From Atopobiaceae bacterium (GTDB lineage: Bacteria; Actinomycetota; Coriobacteriia; Coriobacteriales; Atopobiaceae): a DNA stretch of 64,000 bases. The notes under the pieces were generated by a model. That model was not told the origin of the DNA. It saw only the letters and a list, made by a program, of their open reading frames with translations, and ran no database searches. Position 1 is the stretch's first letter. Each line of letters opens with the position of its first letter. Positions 18,171-27,186 of this stretch are shown piece by piece. The stretch spans positions 21,146 through 85,145 of the forward strand of contig JAFWIE010000080.1 of assembly GCA_017533825.1 (NCBI GenBank). Direction: 5' to 3'. The position numbers and the translations under genes are program-made.

Positions 18171-18197
18171 TCGCTTTCCCACTGTGGAAAAGCAATC
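18169..18197. repeat. 29 bp near-perfect palindrome
   Basis: Arms GATCGCTTTCCCAC and GTGGAAAAGCAATC around a central T (12 of 14 pairs match), overlapping the last base of the preceding stop codon. The 13-mer CCACTGTGGAAAA is identical to part of the inner arm of the scaffold element at 9828-10000. It could be a weak terminator or an operator between the two genes. Confidence 0.55.
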
Positions 18198-18211
18198 AGA
18201 GAGGAGACAGC

Positions 18212-18739
18212 ATGAAGCTCGTTATCGCATCCGACATACACGGCGCCGCCGACTACTGCGCGCGCCTCGCCACGGCCATCGAACGCGAGAATCCCGACCA
18301 AGTGGTCCTCCTCGGCGACCTCCTATACCACGGACCGCGCAACGACCTGCCCACAGACTATGCTCCCAAGCGCGTAATCGCCCTGCTCAACGACCTCGCG
18401 CCACTGATAATCGCCGTCCGAGGCAACTGTGAGGCAGAGGTCGACCAGATGGTGCTCGACTTTCCCTGCATGGCGGACTACGCACTGATCACGGACGGCA
18501 ATCGCAAGCTCTTCTGCACTCACGGGCACGTCTGGGGCCCCGGCCTCCACAACTCCGTGGATCGCATGCCGCGCCTGCAGCCCGGAGACGCGCTCGTCTA
18601 CGGCCACACCCACATAAAGGTGCATGAGCAGCGCGACGGCATCTGGCTCTTCAACCCGGGAAGCGTGGGCATCCCCAAGGACGGAACGCACAGCTATGGC
18701 GTCTACGAGGACGGCGCGCTCGCGCACCGCATGCTGTAG
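18212..18739 (+). CDS. YfcE-family metallophosphoesterase
   Basis: 175-residue calcineurin-like phosphodiesterase. All metal-binding motifs are visible: SDIHGAAD (D8, H10), LLGDLLYHGP (D36), RGNCEAEVD, CTHGHVWG and YGHTHIKV, followed by FNPGSVGIPK. The order and size match YfcE, a cytoplasmic Mn2+-dependent phosphodiesterase of unknown natural substrate. Start ATG 18212 with GAGAGGAG upstream. Same strand as, and 41 bp after, the oxidoreductase gene. Confidence 0.92.
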   Translation: MKLVIASDIHGAADYCARLATAIERENPDQVVLLGDLLYHGPRNDLPTDYAPKRVIALLNDLAPLIIAVRGNCEAEVDQMVLDFPCMADYALITDGNRKLFCTHGHVWGPGLHNSVDRMPRLQPGDALVYGHTHIKVHEQRDGIWLFNPGSVGIPKDGTHSYGVYEDGALAHRML

Positions 18740-18786
18740 CCGCCACTGCCACACCCGCGCACGCATCGACACACAAGGAAGCCTGC

Positions 18787-19293
18787 ATGGAACACCTCGT
18801 TCACACCATTCCGCCCACCTTTGATGAGCACAGTCGTGTGCTGGTGCTTGGGTCCTTTCCCAGCCCCAAGTCACGTGAGGGCCAGTTCAACTATGGGCAC
18901 CCACAGAACCGCTTTTGGCGCGTGCTGGCCCAGCTCGCAGGCGAAGAGCTGCCACACACGAATGACGAGAAGCGCTCGTTCTGTCTGAGGCACGGCATTG
19001 CGCTCTGGGACGTCATCGCAGAGTGCGACATCGTAGGCGCGTCGGACGCGAGCATCAGGAATGCCCGCCCCAACAAGCTCTCGCTCATCACGCACAGCGC
19101 CCCCATCGAGGCGGTCTTTTGCACTGGCGCCAGGGCATTCCAGCTGTATCGGCGTCTCGGCTGCGAGGAGGAGTGCGGACTGCCGGCGCAGCGGCTCCCG
19201 TCGACGAGCCCCGCCAACGCTGCCTGCAAGATGGAACAGCTGCTCGAGGCGTATGCAGCCATCTTTAGGTCGCTGGGAGCAGTCGCCGAGTGA
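18787..19293 (+). CDS. Hypoxanthine/uracil-DNA glycosylase (UDG family 6 type)
   Basis: 168-residue base-excision repair enzyme of the UDG superfamily. The motif LGSFPSPKSREGQFNYGHPQ followed by NRFWRVL is the signature of the DNA-deoxyinosine (hypoxanthine) glycosylases; GIALWDVIAECD and the C-terminal LPSTSPAN motif complete the active site. It removes deaminated bases, mainly hypoxanthine in characterised family members. Its TGA stop shares the palindrome TGATCA with the stop codon of the convergent gene, so the two genes abut without a gap. Confidence 0.88.
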   Translation: MEHLVHTIPPTFDEHSRVLVLGSFPSPKSREGQFNYGHPQNRFWRVLAQLAGEELPHTNDEKRSFCLRHGIALWDVIAECDIVGASDASIRNARPNKLSLITHSAPIEAVFCTGARAFQLYRRLGCEEECGLPAQRLPSTSPANAACKMEQLLEAYAAIFRSLGAVAE

Positions 19294-19698
19294 TCAGTTG
19301 ATCCTGCTCACGCCGACGACGAGCTTCTCTCCATCCTCCTCCTCAAGCAGGGCCGCCCTCAGCACAACGGGCACGAGCTTGCCGTCGAGCATCAGCCGAT
19401 AGCGCAGGAGATACCGCTTGTTGCGACGAATTCCTTCCATCACGTTCGACTCCGTAAAGGCTGCGGCAAACCCCTCCCGGTCCTCCTCGTAAAGCGCAAC
19501 ACGGCTCTGCCTGAGCGTGGTTCCAAAGAAGTCCTCGCCTTCCTTCAACAACCCCAAGCGAGAGTAGTCAGTATCGGCGTCATACTCGATGAACCTTCCA
19601 CTTTCCACATCCACAACGTACGTACAGACAAACTCGTCAGAGAGTGCCGTAATCCTCGCATACGCCATGCGCTCGGACTCGGTTTGCTCGCACCTTCT
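19294..19698 (-). pseudogene. Detached C-terminal module of the EAL protein
   Basis: This stretch continues the frame of the 852-residue EAL protein after a single TAG at 19699-19701. It encodes a PAS-like module (YARITALSDEFVCTYVVDVE, GEDFFGTTLRQSRVALYEED) that closely parallels the last module upstream of the TAG (YIHIAKALSAEYRYLFYVDV, GEDFFLASKRDAQLILFEED). The first ATG after the TAG is at 19668 (124 residues), but no good ribosome site precedes it. The simplest reading is that one gene of 988 codons (19294-22257) was split by a nonsense mutation. Readthrough or a sequencing error are alternatives. Confidence 0.7.
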
Positions 19699-22257
19699 CT
19701 ACTGCTTTATGTACTCGTCCACATCGCACACGCCGATGACGATGTGGTCGGAATCGGAATCCGTGCGCACGGCCTTCATCCTCATGTAGTGCGGCTCACC
19801 GTCAATCAGCTGACGATAGGTGATTATGAACGAACCTTGGGTCCTTATCGTTTGTAGGACGTTCTCCTTCTCGAAAGACGAGATGAAGCCTTGCTGGTCT
19901 TCCTCAAAGAGAATCAGTTGAGCGTCCCGCTTGCTCGCGAGGAAGAAGTCCTCACCCGTCCGCTCCAGGGAGAACCCGTCCGTCTCCAAGTCGAAGGCGT
20001 ACTCGACGAACTCATCCGTATTGACGTCCACGTAGAACAGATAGCGGTACTCCGCCGAGAGCGCCTTCGCGATGTGTATGTACGAAATGAGCGAATGCTG
20101 GCTCTTGTTGTCTATGATGGCGAGCACGGCAACGAGGAGCGCGGACGTCCCCGTCACGGGATTCGTAGCGATGTGCTTCACGATTGCATGGGCCGTCTTG
20201 CTATCCCCGATTTCCTCATCGAGCATCGTCTGGCCATTCTCGTGCGCACTTTCGCGCAATGCACGGAAAAACGGCTTCCGATTTGCCCGCATCGTAGGTG
20301 CTGCCACACCTGCTCCTACTTCCACAATGGCGAACGCACGACTCATGAAGTCGCGATACGAGGGGTTGCAACGTGCGATTCGGCACTCGTCGTCCTTGTA
20401 CTCGTAGATTGCCATGGGGATCGTGTTGAAGTACTGCTGCATCGAGTCTTCGCTGCTGTGCGCGATGGCTGCAAGGTCATACAAGTTGATGCCGCCAATG
20501 GCGGTGTAGTAGTCGGATTCCGCCGGGTTCTCGAAGCCTATCTGCGTGCCCTCGCGATGACGCTCCACTATGGTCTCGAAGGGAACCGGCTGCGAGAAGA
20601 AGAACCCCTGTAGCTTGCTACAGCCCACCTCGCGCAGGAAGTTGACTTGCTCGCTCGTCTCCACGCCCTCGGCCACCGTATCCACGCCGAGCGCAATCGC
20701 CATCTTCACGAGCTCAGCAATCATGACCTTGCTCTTCTCGCCCTTGTCAAAGCGGCGCATGAATCCCATGTCGAGCTTGATGAGGTCGAAGTGGATGTCT
20801 TGGAGGAGTTCGAGCGACGAGTAGCCACTGCCGAAGTCGTCCATCCAGACTTTGAATCCAAGCTCCTGTAGTCGCCGCACTTGCGCGCCCATGAACTCCA
20901 TGTCCTGGCCCACCATGCTCTCGGTGACCTCAATGGTAATCATGCTGCGATCCACACCCGCGGCATCCACGCGCTTGCAGACCTCCTCGACGATGTCCGT
21001 GGCCTTGAAGTCCGACCGCGAGAGGTTAAGCGAATGAGGCACCACGTACAGCCCGGCACGTTGCTGGTCCCGCACCTTTGCGAGTATCTGCTCGAGCACG
21101 TAGAGATCGAGCTTGTAGATGACCCCAGCGTTCTCGAGCGCGGGGATGAACTGCGCAGGCGAGATGAAGCCTTTCTGCGGGTCAATCCAACGCGAGAGCG
21201 CCTCCTCATCGCACACCCTCCCGTTCGCCGAGCGGACGATCGCCTGGTAGTACACCTGAATCCAATGGTTGCGGAGGGCGTTGTCCAAGTTGCGCACGAA
21301 GTATTGCTCGAGCTCGATGGCGCTCAGCATCACGTCATCGAAGTATCGAAACTCCGAAGCGGGCGAATTGCCGATGGCATCGCAGGCGACCTTCGCTCGG
21401 TCGCAGGCCAAAGCGACGTCGATGCTGCCCATGGAACGCCGATAGATACCGACGCACAGGGGCAGCGAGCTGCCACCGCAGAGCTTCTCCGCCTCGGCAA
21501 AGACGGCGCGCAGCTTGTCTTCCAGTCCCTTCTCGACCGTATAGACGGCAAAGTGGTCCTGGCCGAGCCTGCTGCTGTGCTCGTTGCCAAAGTGCTTGGC
21601 CAGAAGCTTTGCCACCTCGCGGATGAGCCTGTCACCTTCCGCGAATCCGTGACGGCGGTTGTAGAACTTCATGCCCTTGAGGTTGATGTAGAGAAGGGCG
21701 GGATCCTCCCCCTCCTCAGCAAGACGTTCCGCGCCGAGCTTCGCCAGGTCAAAGAAGTACGTCATGCTCGACAAACCGGTGAGGTAGTCGTAATAATTCC
21801 TCTGGAACAGCGACTCCTTGTGCAATGCGGTGCTGTAGCCCTGCTGAATCGCCCCAGCAGAACGCCCGACCTCGACCGCGTAGGCACCCTCGTCGTTGAA
21901 CCAAACGATGCCGAGGGTCGCGCCGTCCGACTCCACGAAGCGCCTGCCGCTCGCATGGACAATCGCCCAGCCGACCTTCGACCTCGTACGGTACACGACA
22001 TCAAGGGCTTCGCCCCCGCCGGCGAATTGCAAGACGCTCTCCCGGACGCGCACGGCATCATCGGGATGGACGTCACGATACGCATCCTGGTTGATGAGCT
22101 GATACGCCTCGTCGCGTTCGTATCCAAAGAGGTCGCAAAAGCCAGCAGAGAGGACGAGCACGACGAGCCGTCCTTCTATAACCTGAAACACGCCAAAGGG
22201 AATCAGCAAACGCTCCAAGAGGACGAATTCCGTCGTACTGTACTGGTATGTCTTCAT
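19699..22257 (-). CDS. PAS-GGDEF(degenerate)-EAL c-di-GMP phosphodiesterase
   Basis: 852-residue cytoplasmic signalling protein. An N-terminal PAS-like domain (about 10-115) is followed by a degenerate GGDEF domain (about 155-290; the GGDEF signature is LGQDHF, so cyclase activity is unlikely). The EAL domain (about 310-560) has intact motifs: EALSRW, SLNLSRSD, EVTES, DDFGSGYSSLELL, KLDMGF, AEGVET and LQGFFF. C-terminal PAS-like sensory modules follow. It probably hydrolyses c-di-GMP. Start ATG 22257 with GGGGGAGG 7 bp upstream. The frame continues past the terminal TAG into another PAS-like module, so the present protein is likely truncated. Confidence 0.85.
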   Translation of the reverse strand: MKTYQYSTTEFVLLERLLIPFGVFQVIEGRLVVLVLSAGFCDLFGYERDEAYQLINQDAYRDVHPDDAVRVRESVLQFAGGGEALDVVYRTRSKVGWAIVHASGRRFVESDGATLGIVWFNDEGAYAVEVGRSAGAIQQGYSTALHKESLFQRNYYDYLTGLSSMTYFFDLAKLGAERLAEEGEDPALLYINLKGMKFYNRRHGFAEGDRLIREVAKLLAKHFGNEHSSRLGQDHFAVYTVEKGLEDKLRAVFAEAEKLCGGSSLPLCVGIYRRSMGSIDVALACDRAKVACDAIGNSPASEFRYFDDVMLSAIELEQYFVRNLDNALRNHWIQVYYQAIVRSANGRVCDEEALSRWIDPQKGFISPAQFIPALENAGVIYKLDLYVLEQILAKVRDQQRAGLYVVPHSLNLSRSDFKATDIVEEVCKRVDAAGVDRSMITIEVTESMVGQDMEFMGAQVRRLQELGFKVWMDDFGSGYSSLELLQDIHFDLIKLDMGFMRRFDKGEKSKVMIAELVKMAIALGVDTVAEGVETSEQVNFLREVGCSKLQGFFFSQPVPFETIVERHREGTQIGFENPAESDYYTAIGGINLYDLAAIAHSSEDSMQQYFNTIPMAIYEYKDDECRIARCNPSYRDFMSRAFAIVEVGAGVAAPTMRANRKPFFRALRESAHENGQTMLDEEIGDSKTAHAIVKHIATNPVTGTSALLVAVLAIIDNKSQHSLISYIHIAKALSAEYRYLFYVDVNTDEFVEYAFDLETDGFSLERTGEDFFLASKRDAQLILFEEDQQGFISSFEKENVLQTIRTQGSFIITYRQLIDGEPHYMRMKAVRTDSDSDHIVIGVCDVDEYIKQ

Positions 22258-22352
22258 GCGTGCCTCCCCCTGCGCGCATCAGACTACAATATGACCAATT
22301 ATACAGGGATGAATTGGAATTCACATAATCCATTAAGGATAAAGGAGTGGGC

Positions 22353-23561
22353 ATGCAGTATGACTTCACCACAATTCCCGACCGGCACGGACACGACGCG
22401 ATTGCCGTCGACGGTCTCGGCGACGGGACGGGCTTCTCGCCCGCCGCACCCAAGAAGGGATTCGATTCCATACCGCTATGGGTCGCCGACATGAGCTTCG
22501 CCACAGCGCCCTCGGTGACACGCGCCATCCACGAGCGCGTTGACCATCCCTTCTTTGGCTACTACGAGGAAAGTGACGCGTACTGGCAGGCCATCATCGA
22601 CTGGCACCGCACGCGCAAGGGCGTCTGCGACCTCGCGCGCGAGCACATTGCCTACGAGAACGGCGTGCTGGGCGGCGTGGTGAGCGCCCTCAACGTGCTG
22701 TGCTCGAAGGGCGACAACGTCTTGGTCCACAGCCCCACCTACGTGGGCTTCACCATGAGCTGCGAGAACAATGGCTACCACCTCATCCACAGCCCGCTCG
22801 TGCTCGACGAGGGTGGCACGTGGCGCATGGACTTCGACGACATGGAGCGGCGCATCGCGGAGAACCACATTCACGTGGCCATCTTCTGCTCGCCCCACAA
22901 CCCCTGCGGACGCGTGTGGGAGCGTTGGGAGCTGGAGCGCGCGATGGAGGTCTTCGAGCGACACCACGTGTGGGTGATAAGCGACGAGATTTGGTCCGAC
23001 CTCCTGCTCGACGATCACGTGCACATCCCCACGCAGAGCGTCTCGCCGTGGGCGCATGAGCACACCGTGGCGTTCTATGCCCCATCCAAGACCTTCAATC
23101 TCGCCGGCCTCATCGGCTCGTATGGCATCGCGTACAACCCGTGGCTGCGAGACCGGCTCAACAAGGAAGCGTCGCTCTCGCACTACAACGCACAGAACGT
23201 GCTCTCCATGCACGCACTCATCGGCGCCTATAGCGAGGAGGGAGCCGCCTGGACAGACGAGCTGTGCCAGGTGCTCTCGGCGAACGCCGCACTCGCGTGC
23301 GAGCGTCTGAACGCATACCCTGGCGTCACATGCGCACGACCGGAAGGGACCTACGTGCTACTGGCCGATTGTCGCGGATGGTGCGACGATCGCGACGTGT
23401 GCTATGCGGACGTTCCGCGTCTTGGTTGGGACGTGGGCGTCACATGGCACGATGGAAGGCTCTTCGCGTGCCCGGGGTTCGTGCGGATTGCCGTCTCGGT
23501 ACCGCACGCACAGGTCGCCCGAGCCCTCGACCGGCTTGATCGGTACGTCTTTGGCGTGTAG
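22353..23561 (+). CDS. MalY/PatB-type aminotransferase (cystathionine beta-lyase)
   Basis: 402-residue PLP-dependent fold-type I enzyme. It shows PLWVADMSFATAPSV near the start, CSPHNPCGRVWERWEL, the VISDEIWSDLLL aspartate and the PLP lysine in APSKTFNLAGL. These are hallmarks of the MalY/PatB group, C-S lyases that split cystathionine or cysteine conjugates; a pure aminotransferase role is the alternative. ATG 22353 has AAGGAG 5 bp upstream. Ends 66 bp from a convergent gene; a weak GCCCCG/CGGGGC hairpin lies in between (23574-23591). Confidence 0.9.
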   Translation: MQYDFTTIPDRHGHDAIAVDGLGDGTGFSPAAPKKGFDSIPLWVADMSFATAPSVTRAIHERVDHPFFGYYEESDAYWQAIIDWHRTRKGVCDLAREHIAYENGVLGGVVSALNVLCSKGDNVLVHSPTYVGFTMSCENNGYHLIHSPLVLDEGGTWRMDFDDMERRIAENHIHVAIFCSPHNPCGRVWERWELERAMEVFERHHVWVISDEIWSDLLLDDHVHIPTQSVSPWAHEHTVAFYAPSKTFNLAGLIGSYGIAYNPWLRDRLNKEASLSHYNAQNVLSMHALIGAYSEEGAAWTDELCQVLSANAALACERLNAYPGVTCARPEGTYVLLADCRGWCDDRDVCYADVPRLGWDVGVTWHDGRLFACPGFVRIAVSVPHAQVARALDRLDRYVFGV

Positions 23562-23627
23562 CTCTACGCCATGGCCCCGCGCCCACGGGGCAGCCCTCGC
23601 AGGCTCCCCATGGGTCCGGTGGCGCGC

Positions 23628-24581
23628 TTAGAGCTTACGCGGCGTGAGCGGCTTGCGCAGGTGGCACAGCTTGTCGCGGCAGTTCGTGCATGACAGCGAC
23701 GCGTTCGTGCGCTCGTCGAACCGCTCCGGATGACGCGCGAACGCCAACTCCCAACGAAGCAGCACAAAGAGCGAGAGCGCAATGAGCGTCCACCCGAACC
23801 AGCCGCCTACCGTAAAGAGCGGCGTGGCCGTCATGATGCCATCCCAATTGAATATCTGGCACGTGGTGCAGCATCGATTGCGCATGAGCAGAAGCTGTAG
23901 CGGACACCAGAGCACTACGCTCACCATGTCAAACATGAAGTAGAACAGGGTCCAAAGCAGGACAGTCCGCTCGTTAAGCACCCCGAATCGCTCAAGCAGC
24001 AGGCCCACACAGAGGTTGAGCAGCACCCAAAAGACAAAGACGGGCGCAATCTCGCCCAAGCGGCGCTGACGTATGCTGTGCCGAAGCGCCTCACTCGCCG
24101 TGAGGTCCTCCTCGCTCCACGGGAGCATGCGCAGGAAGTCGATGTCGGCGGCAAACTGCTTGCCTGCTTCGGCAACGCCCTTGGTTGTCTCCTCCATCGC
24201 CTGCCGCGTGTTCGTAACCGCCTGCCCAAGGAGTTCTTGGCCCTGCGCCGCCAGGGCGCGCGCCTGATCCATTAATTCGCGCGGCCCCCCCTCAAAGAGC
24301 TGGGCAGTGGGAACGTGAAACTCCACGTACTGCTTGCGACTGCCCATGGCAATCTTTGCGTGCGGGCGGAGTTTGGTGAGAAGGTCGAACAAGAGCAGCA
24401 CGTATGCGATGTTAACGAAGCTGATACCGGCGCCCATGCCGAAGTTGCCCGTAATGTCGAGCACCTCGGGATTCACGACCATCATGATCACGGCAATGAG
24501 GAAGAGCACCGTGCGCAAGACGAGTCGCACTACATACTGTTTGAAAAGCCTCGTGGCAGTCTGTGAGTTTCCATTGTTCAT
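23628..24581 (-). CDS. Hypothetical membrane protein with C-terminal cysteines
   Basis: 317-residue protein with about five membrane segments (two near residues 16-70, three between 180 and 290) and a soluble amphipathic middle part (about 85-170). CXXC pairs occur at CCTTC and, at the C-terminal end, CTNCRDKLC, which could bind a metal. No known family recognised. Start at ATG 24581 is preferred because a promoter (-10 TACAAT) ends only 6 nt before it, implying a leaderless mRNA; an ATG at 24617 would lie inside the promoter. Confidence 0.65.
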   Translation of the reverse strand: MNNGNSQTATRLFKQYVVRLVLRTVLFLIAVIMMVVNPEVLDITGNFGMGAGISFVNIAYVLLLFDLLTKLRPHAKIAMGSRKQYVEFHVPTAQLFEGGPRELMDQARALAAQGQELLGQAVTNTRQAMEETTKGVAEAGKQFAADIDFLRMLPWSEEDLTASEALRHSIRQRRLGEIAPVFVFWVLLNLCVGLLLERFGVLNERTVLLWTLFYFMFDMVSVVLWCPLQLLLMRNRCCTTCQIFNWDGIMTATPLFTVGGWFGWTLIALSLFVLLRWELAFARHPERFDERTNASLSCTNCRDKLCHLRKPLTPRKL

Positions 24582-24617
24582 GGGGATATTGTAGCCGTAT
24601 ACTTGGCTGCATCGCAA
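24574..24617. promoter_or_regulatory. Overlapping divergent promoters
   Basis: Minus strand: TTGCGA (24612-24617), 18 bp, TACAAT (24588-24593), with the expected start point falling on the A of ATG 24581 (leaderless). Plus strand: TTGTTC (24574-24579), 18 bp, TATACT (24598-24603), giving a leader of about 30 nt before GTG 24639. The two promoters physically overlap, so RNA polymerase binding at one would exclude the other. Confidence 0.5.
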
Positions 24618-24638
24618 TCAGAGTTGGAGGGGACACAC

Positions 24639-26366
24639 GTGAGGCAAGAACCTGCCAAACATCGCACCGGCATACGGATGTCTATCCCCGCCTCCACCGT
24701 GATTCTCGCCGTGTTTCTCGCCTTTACCGTCTTTCTCACTCTCAACCCGAACCTCACCGGCGGGGTCGAGGAGTCGCGCATCGCGATGGACGTTGACCTC
24801 AGTGACGGCTGGATGACTGCCGACGGAACGCCGGTAAGGCTAGACTCCCTCAACGACCTGCCTGATCTTTCCATGGTGGGCGTCACCATCACGCGCACGC
24901 TGCCGCACCCCATCGAGCCAGGCGCTGAGCTCAACTACATCACCAAGAACGTGGAGGTGCATCAGTACTACGACGACGAAGAGGTCTACGTGCATGGCGG
25001 CCATCACGAGGAACGCGACGCAGCCTACGCCACGCGCTTCAACTTCACGCCGTTGTCCTCGGCGAACGCCGGTGAGACCGTCACGTTGTTCATAAAAGCG
25101 GCCCATGCCGGCAACGCATCGCAGATACTCAACATGCGAATCTCGGGGACCGCCGCGTACATCCAGCGCTACGTGCGCGCACATGCTCTCGCCTTCTCCA
25201 TGTCCGTCGCCATCATCTTTGGCGGTTTGGCCATCCTGCTGCTGAGCCTCGTCTTGCGGAGCGCGCGCGAGACCGAGCTCGACCTCGTATCGCTCAGCAC
25301 CCTTGCAATCCTCTTGGGCACATGGTCGGCAACACAGACGCTCATACCCCAGCTGGTCACGGGCCTCTACTCCATCCTGCGCGCCCTCGAGTACCTCACC
25401 CTGCTCTTCGCGCCGTACTCGGGCATCTGCTTCGCCATCTCGCTCGTCGACCCGCCGCAGCCGCAACGATACAAGCACGTCGCCCTCGCAGCCCTCACCG
25501 CGGCGGTTTCCTACACGCTCGCCACGGTGACCCTCACCCATGGCAACATGCACGATTCCCTCTCCGCCACACATCTGTTCATCGCCTTCAGCATCTGTCT
25601 CATAGCAAGCATGATTGTGCGCAGCCTTCGTTCGCGGGGCGAGAGCCTGCGCGAGAGCTTCGACCATGTAAGCCACACCATGCTCGCCTCGTTCTTCCTC
25701 TTGGCCTTTTGTGTCGTGGCCGACCTGTTCACCTACATCGTGACCGCACACGGGTCGACCGACCCGGCGTTCTTCTCGCGTTTGGGACTCTTGGTCTTCA
25801 CGTGCGTGATGGGTGCCGATGCGGTACAGGACAGCATTGAATTCGTGAAGAAGGCGGACCAAGCCGAGATGATAGAGCAGCTGGCCTACACCGACTCGCT
25901 CACGGGCATCGGCAACCACACCGCCTGGCAACGCCTCGTGAGTGACGTGGCGCAGACCCTCGAGAACGGCCTCATGGAGGACGCCATGGTATGCCAGTTC
26001 GACCTCAACTTCCTCAAGCGCGTCAACGACACGCAGGGGCATGCGGCGGGCGACGCCTACCTGCGCCTCGCTGCCGAAGTGCTCACCCGCTCCTTCGGCA
26101 CCGAGGGCACATGCTACCGCACGGGCAGCGACGAGTTCAGCGGCATGATCGTGGGATCCGACCTCGAGGAGCGGCTGCAACGATGCATCGAGCTGTTCGA
26201 CGTCTCCATCGAGGAGCAGAAGGACGGAGAGATGCCCGTCTCCATCGCACTCGGCTGGGCGACGGTGAGCGAGGTCGAAGAGCACACGGTGAGCGCCGCG
26301 CAGCAGCTCGCTGACGAACGCATGTACGAGAACAAGCGCCTGATGAAGGCGGAGCGCCTCGACTAG
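24639..26366 (+). CDS. Membrane GGDEF diguanylate cyclase
   Basis: 575-residue sensor. One N-terminal membrane helix (about 14-34), an extracytoplasmic beta-rich domain (about 35-185) and seven membrane segments (about 190-400), a layout like 7TMR-DISM receptors, precede a C-terminal GGDEF domain (about 415-570). The signature reads RTGSDEF, an accepted active variant, preceded by DSLTGIGNHTAWQ and FDLNFLKRVNDTQGH. It probably makes c-di-GMP in response to an external signal. GTG 24639 has GGAGGGG 6 bp upstream; a TTG at 24603 is in frame but lacks a ribosome site. Confidence 0.85.
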   Translation: MRQEPAKHRTGIRMSIPASTVILAVFLAFTVFLTLNPNLTGGVEESRIAMDVDLSDGWMTADGTPVRLDSLNDLPDLSMVGVTITRTLPHPIEPGAELNYITKNVEVHQYYDDEEVYVHGGHHEERDAAYATRFNFTPLSSANAGETVTLFIKAAHAGNASQILNMRISGTAAYIQRYVRAHALAFSMSVAIIFGGLAILLLSLVLRSARETELDLVSLSTLAILLGTWSATQTLIPQLVTGLYSILRALEYLTLLFAPYSGICFAISLVDPPQPQRYKHVALAALTAAVSYTLATVTLTHGNMHDSLSATHLFIAFSICLIASMIVRSLRSRGESLRESFDHVSHTMLASFFLLAFCVVADLFTYIVTAHGSTDPAFFSRLGLLVFTCVMGADAVQDSIEFVKKADQAEMIEQLAYTDSLTGIGNHTAWQRLVSDVAQTLENGLMEDAMVCQFDLNFLKRVNDTQGHAAGDAYLRLAAEVLTRSFGTEGTCYRTGSDEFSGMIVGSDLEERLQRCIELFDVSIEEQKDGEMPVSIALGWATVSEVEEHTVSAAQQLADERMYENKRLMKAERLD

Positions 26367-26453
26367 GCACCACACAACAGGCAGCGCTCAGCGCGCGGGA
26401 ACGCGGCTCAGATGCCATGAGGATTGCGCACGCCCGTGGGATGTCCGAGACGC

Positions 26454-27140
26454 TTAGCGCTTCGTCCAGAGGGTGATAATGGCGCCAAGGGCAACAATCG
26501 CTGGCAGGGCGAGCATGATCTGCCCGGGAATGGGGATGAACCCAACGATGATCCACGAGTGCCCAAAGGTGTCGGACCGAATGAGCCAATCAGTTACCAT
26601 GTAGGCCGCCCATACCGCAAAGACGCTTCCGGCAACGCGCAGCAGGGCAGAGCCCATGTCGCGAGGCGCACCGTTGCCCACGAAGCTCTTTCCCTCGCAA
26701 AGGGCAAGCAATAGCAAAGGAAGCCCTGCTTGCACGATAAGGTCAAGCAGGAAGATGCGTCCCGAGCCCCGCAAACCAAACAGCAAATCAAACTGACGGA
26801 TATACAGCGTCTGAAACCCGGGGAGTTCGCTCACGCCAAAGAGGAGCATGTTGAGGCGCGGCACGAGGCTCAACCCAAAGATCACGGCAGTTGCAGCGGC
26901 ACAAGCAAGAATCGTACTCCTGCCTTCCTCCCTGCCCTGGGCATAGGAGAGATAGCCTCTGGTAAGAAGCGCGCCCGGCACGATGGTTGCCAAGGCAGTT
27001 ACCACAAACTGGAAGTTCACGGAACGCCCCATGCGTATGGCAAGAATCACCGTATCAATAAACGCAAAGAGGACAAAGGCCAAGAACAGCACCTCTATCA
27101 CAAACCAAATCCTTGCGAGATTACATCTCTTCACTTCCAT
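26454..27140 (-). CDS. Hypothetical integral membrane protein
   Basis: 228 residues with six or seven hydrophobic segments (for example LARIWFVIEVLFLAFVLFAF and RIFLLDLIVQAGLPLLLLAL). No conserved domain recognised; the pattern resembles small uncharacterised Coriobacteriia membrane proteins. ATG 27140 is chosen because GGAAGGGG lies 6 bp upstream. It follows the zinc-ribbon HEAT-like gene on the same strand by 46 bp and may share its transcript. Confidence 0.6.
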   Translation of the reverse strand: MEVKRCNLARIWFVIEVLFLAFVLFAFIDTVILAIRMGRSVNFQFVVTALATIVPGALLTRGYLSYAQGREEGRSTILACAAATAVIFGLSLVPRLNMLLFGVSELPGFQTLYIRQFDLLFGLRGSGRIFLLDLIVQAGLPLLLLALCEGKSFVGNGAPRDMGSALLRVAGSVFAVWAAYMVTDWLIRSDTFGHSWIIVGFIPIPGQIMLALPAIVALGAIITLWTKR

Positions 27141-27186
27141 GTTTGCCCCTTCCCTTCGTGACCAACGGATTGCCATTGCAAGTAAC

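Noticed and set aside
20881..22494. Long open frame on the plus strand
   Set aside because: Entirely opposite the EAL gene, whose motifs are intact; an arginine/leucine-rich shadow caused by GC-biased codons.
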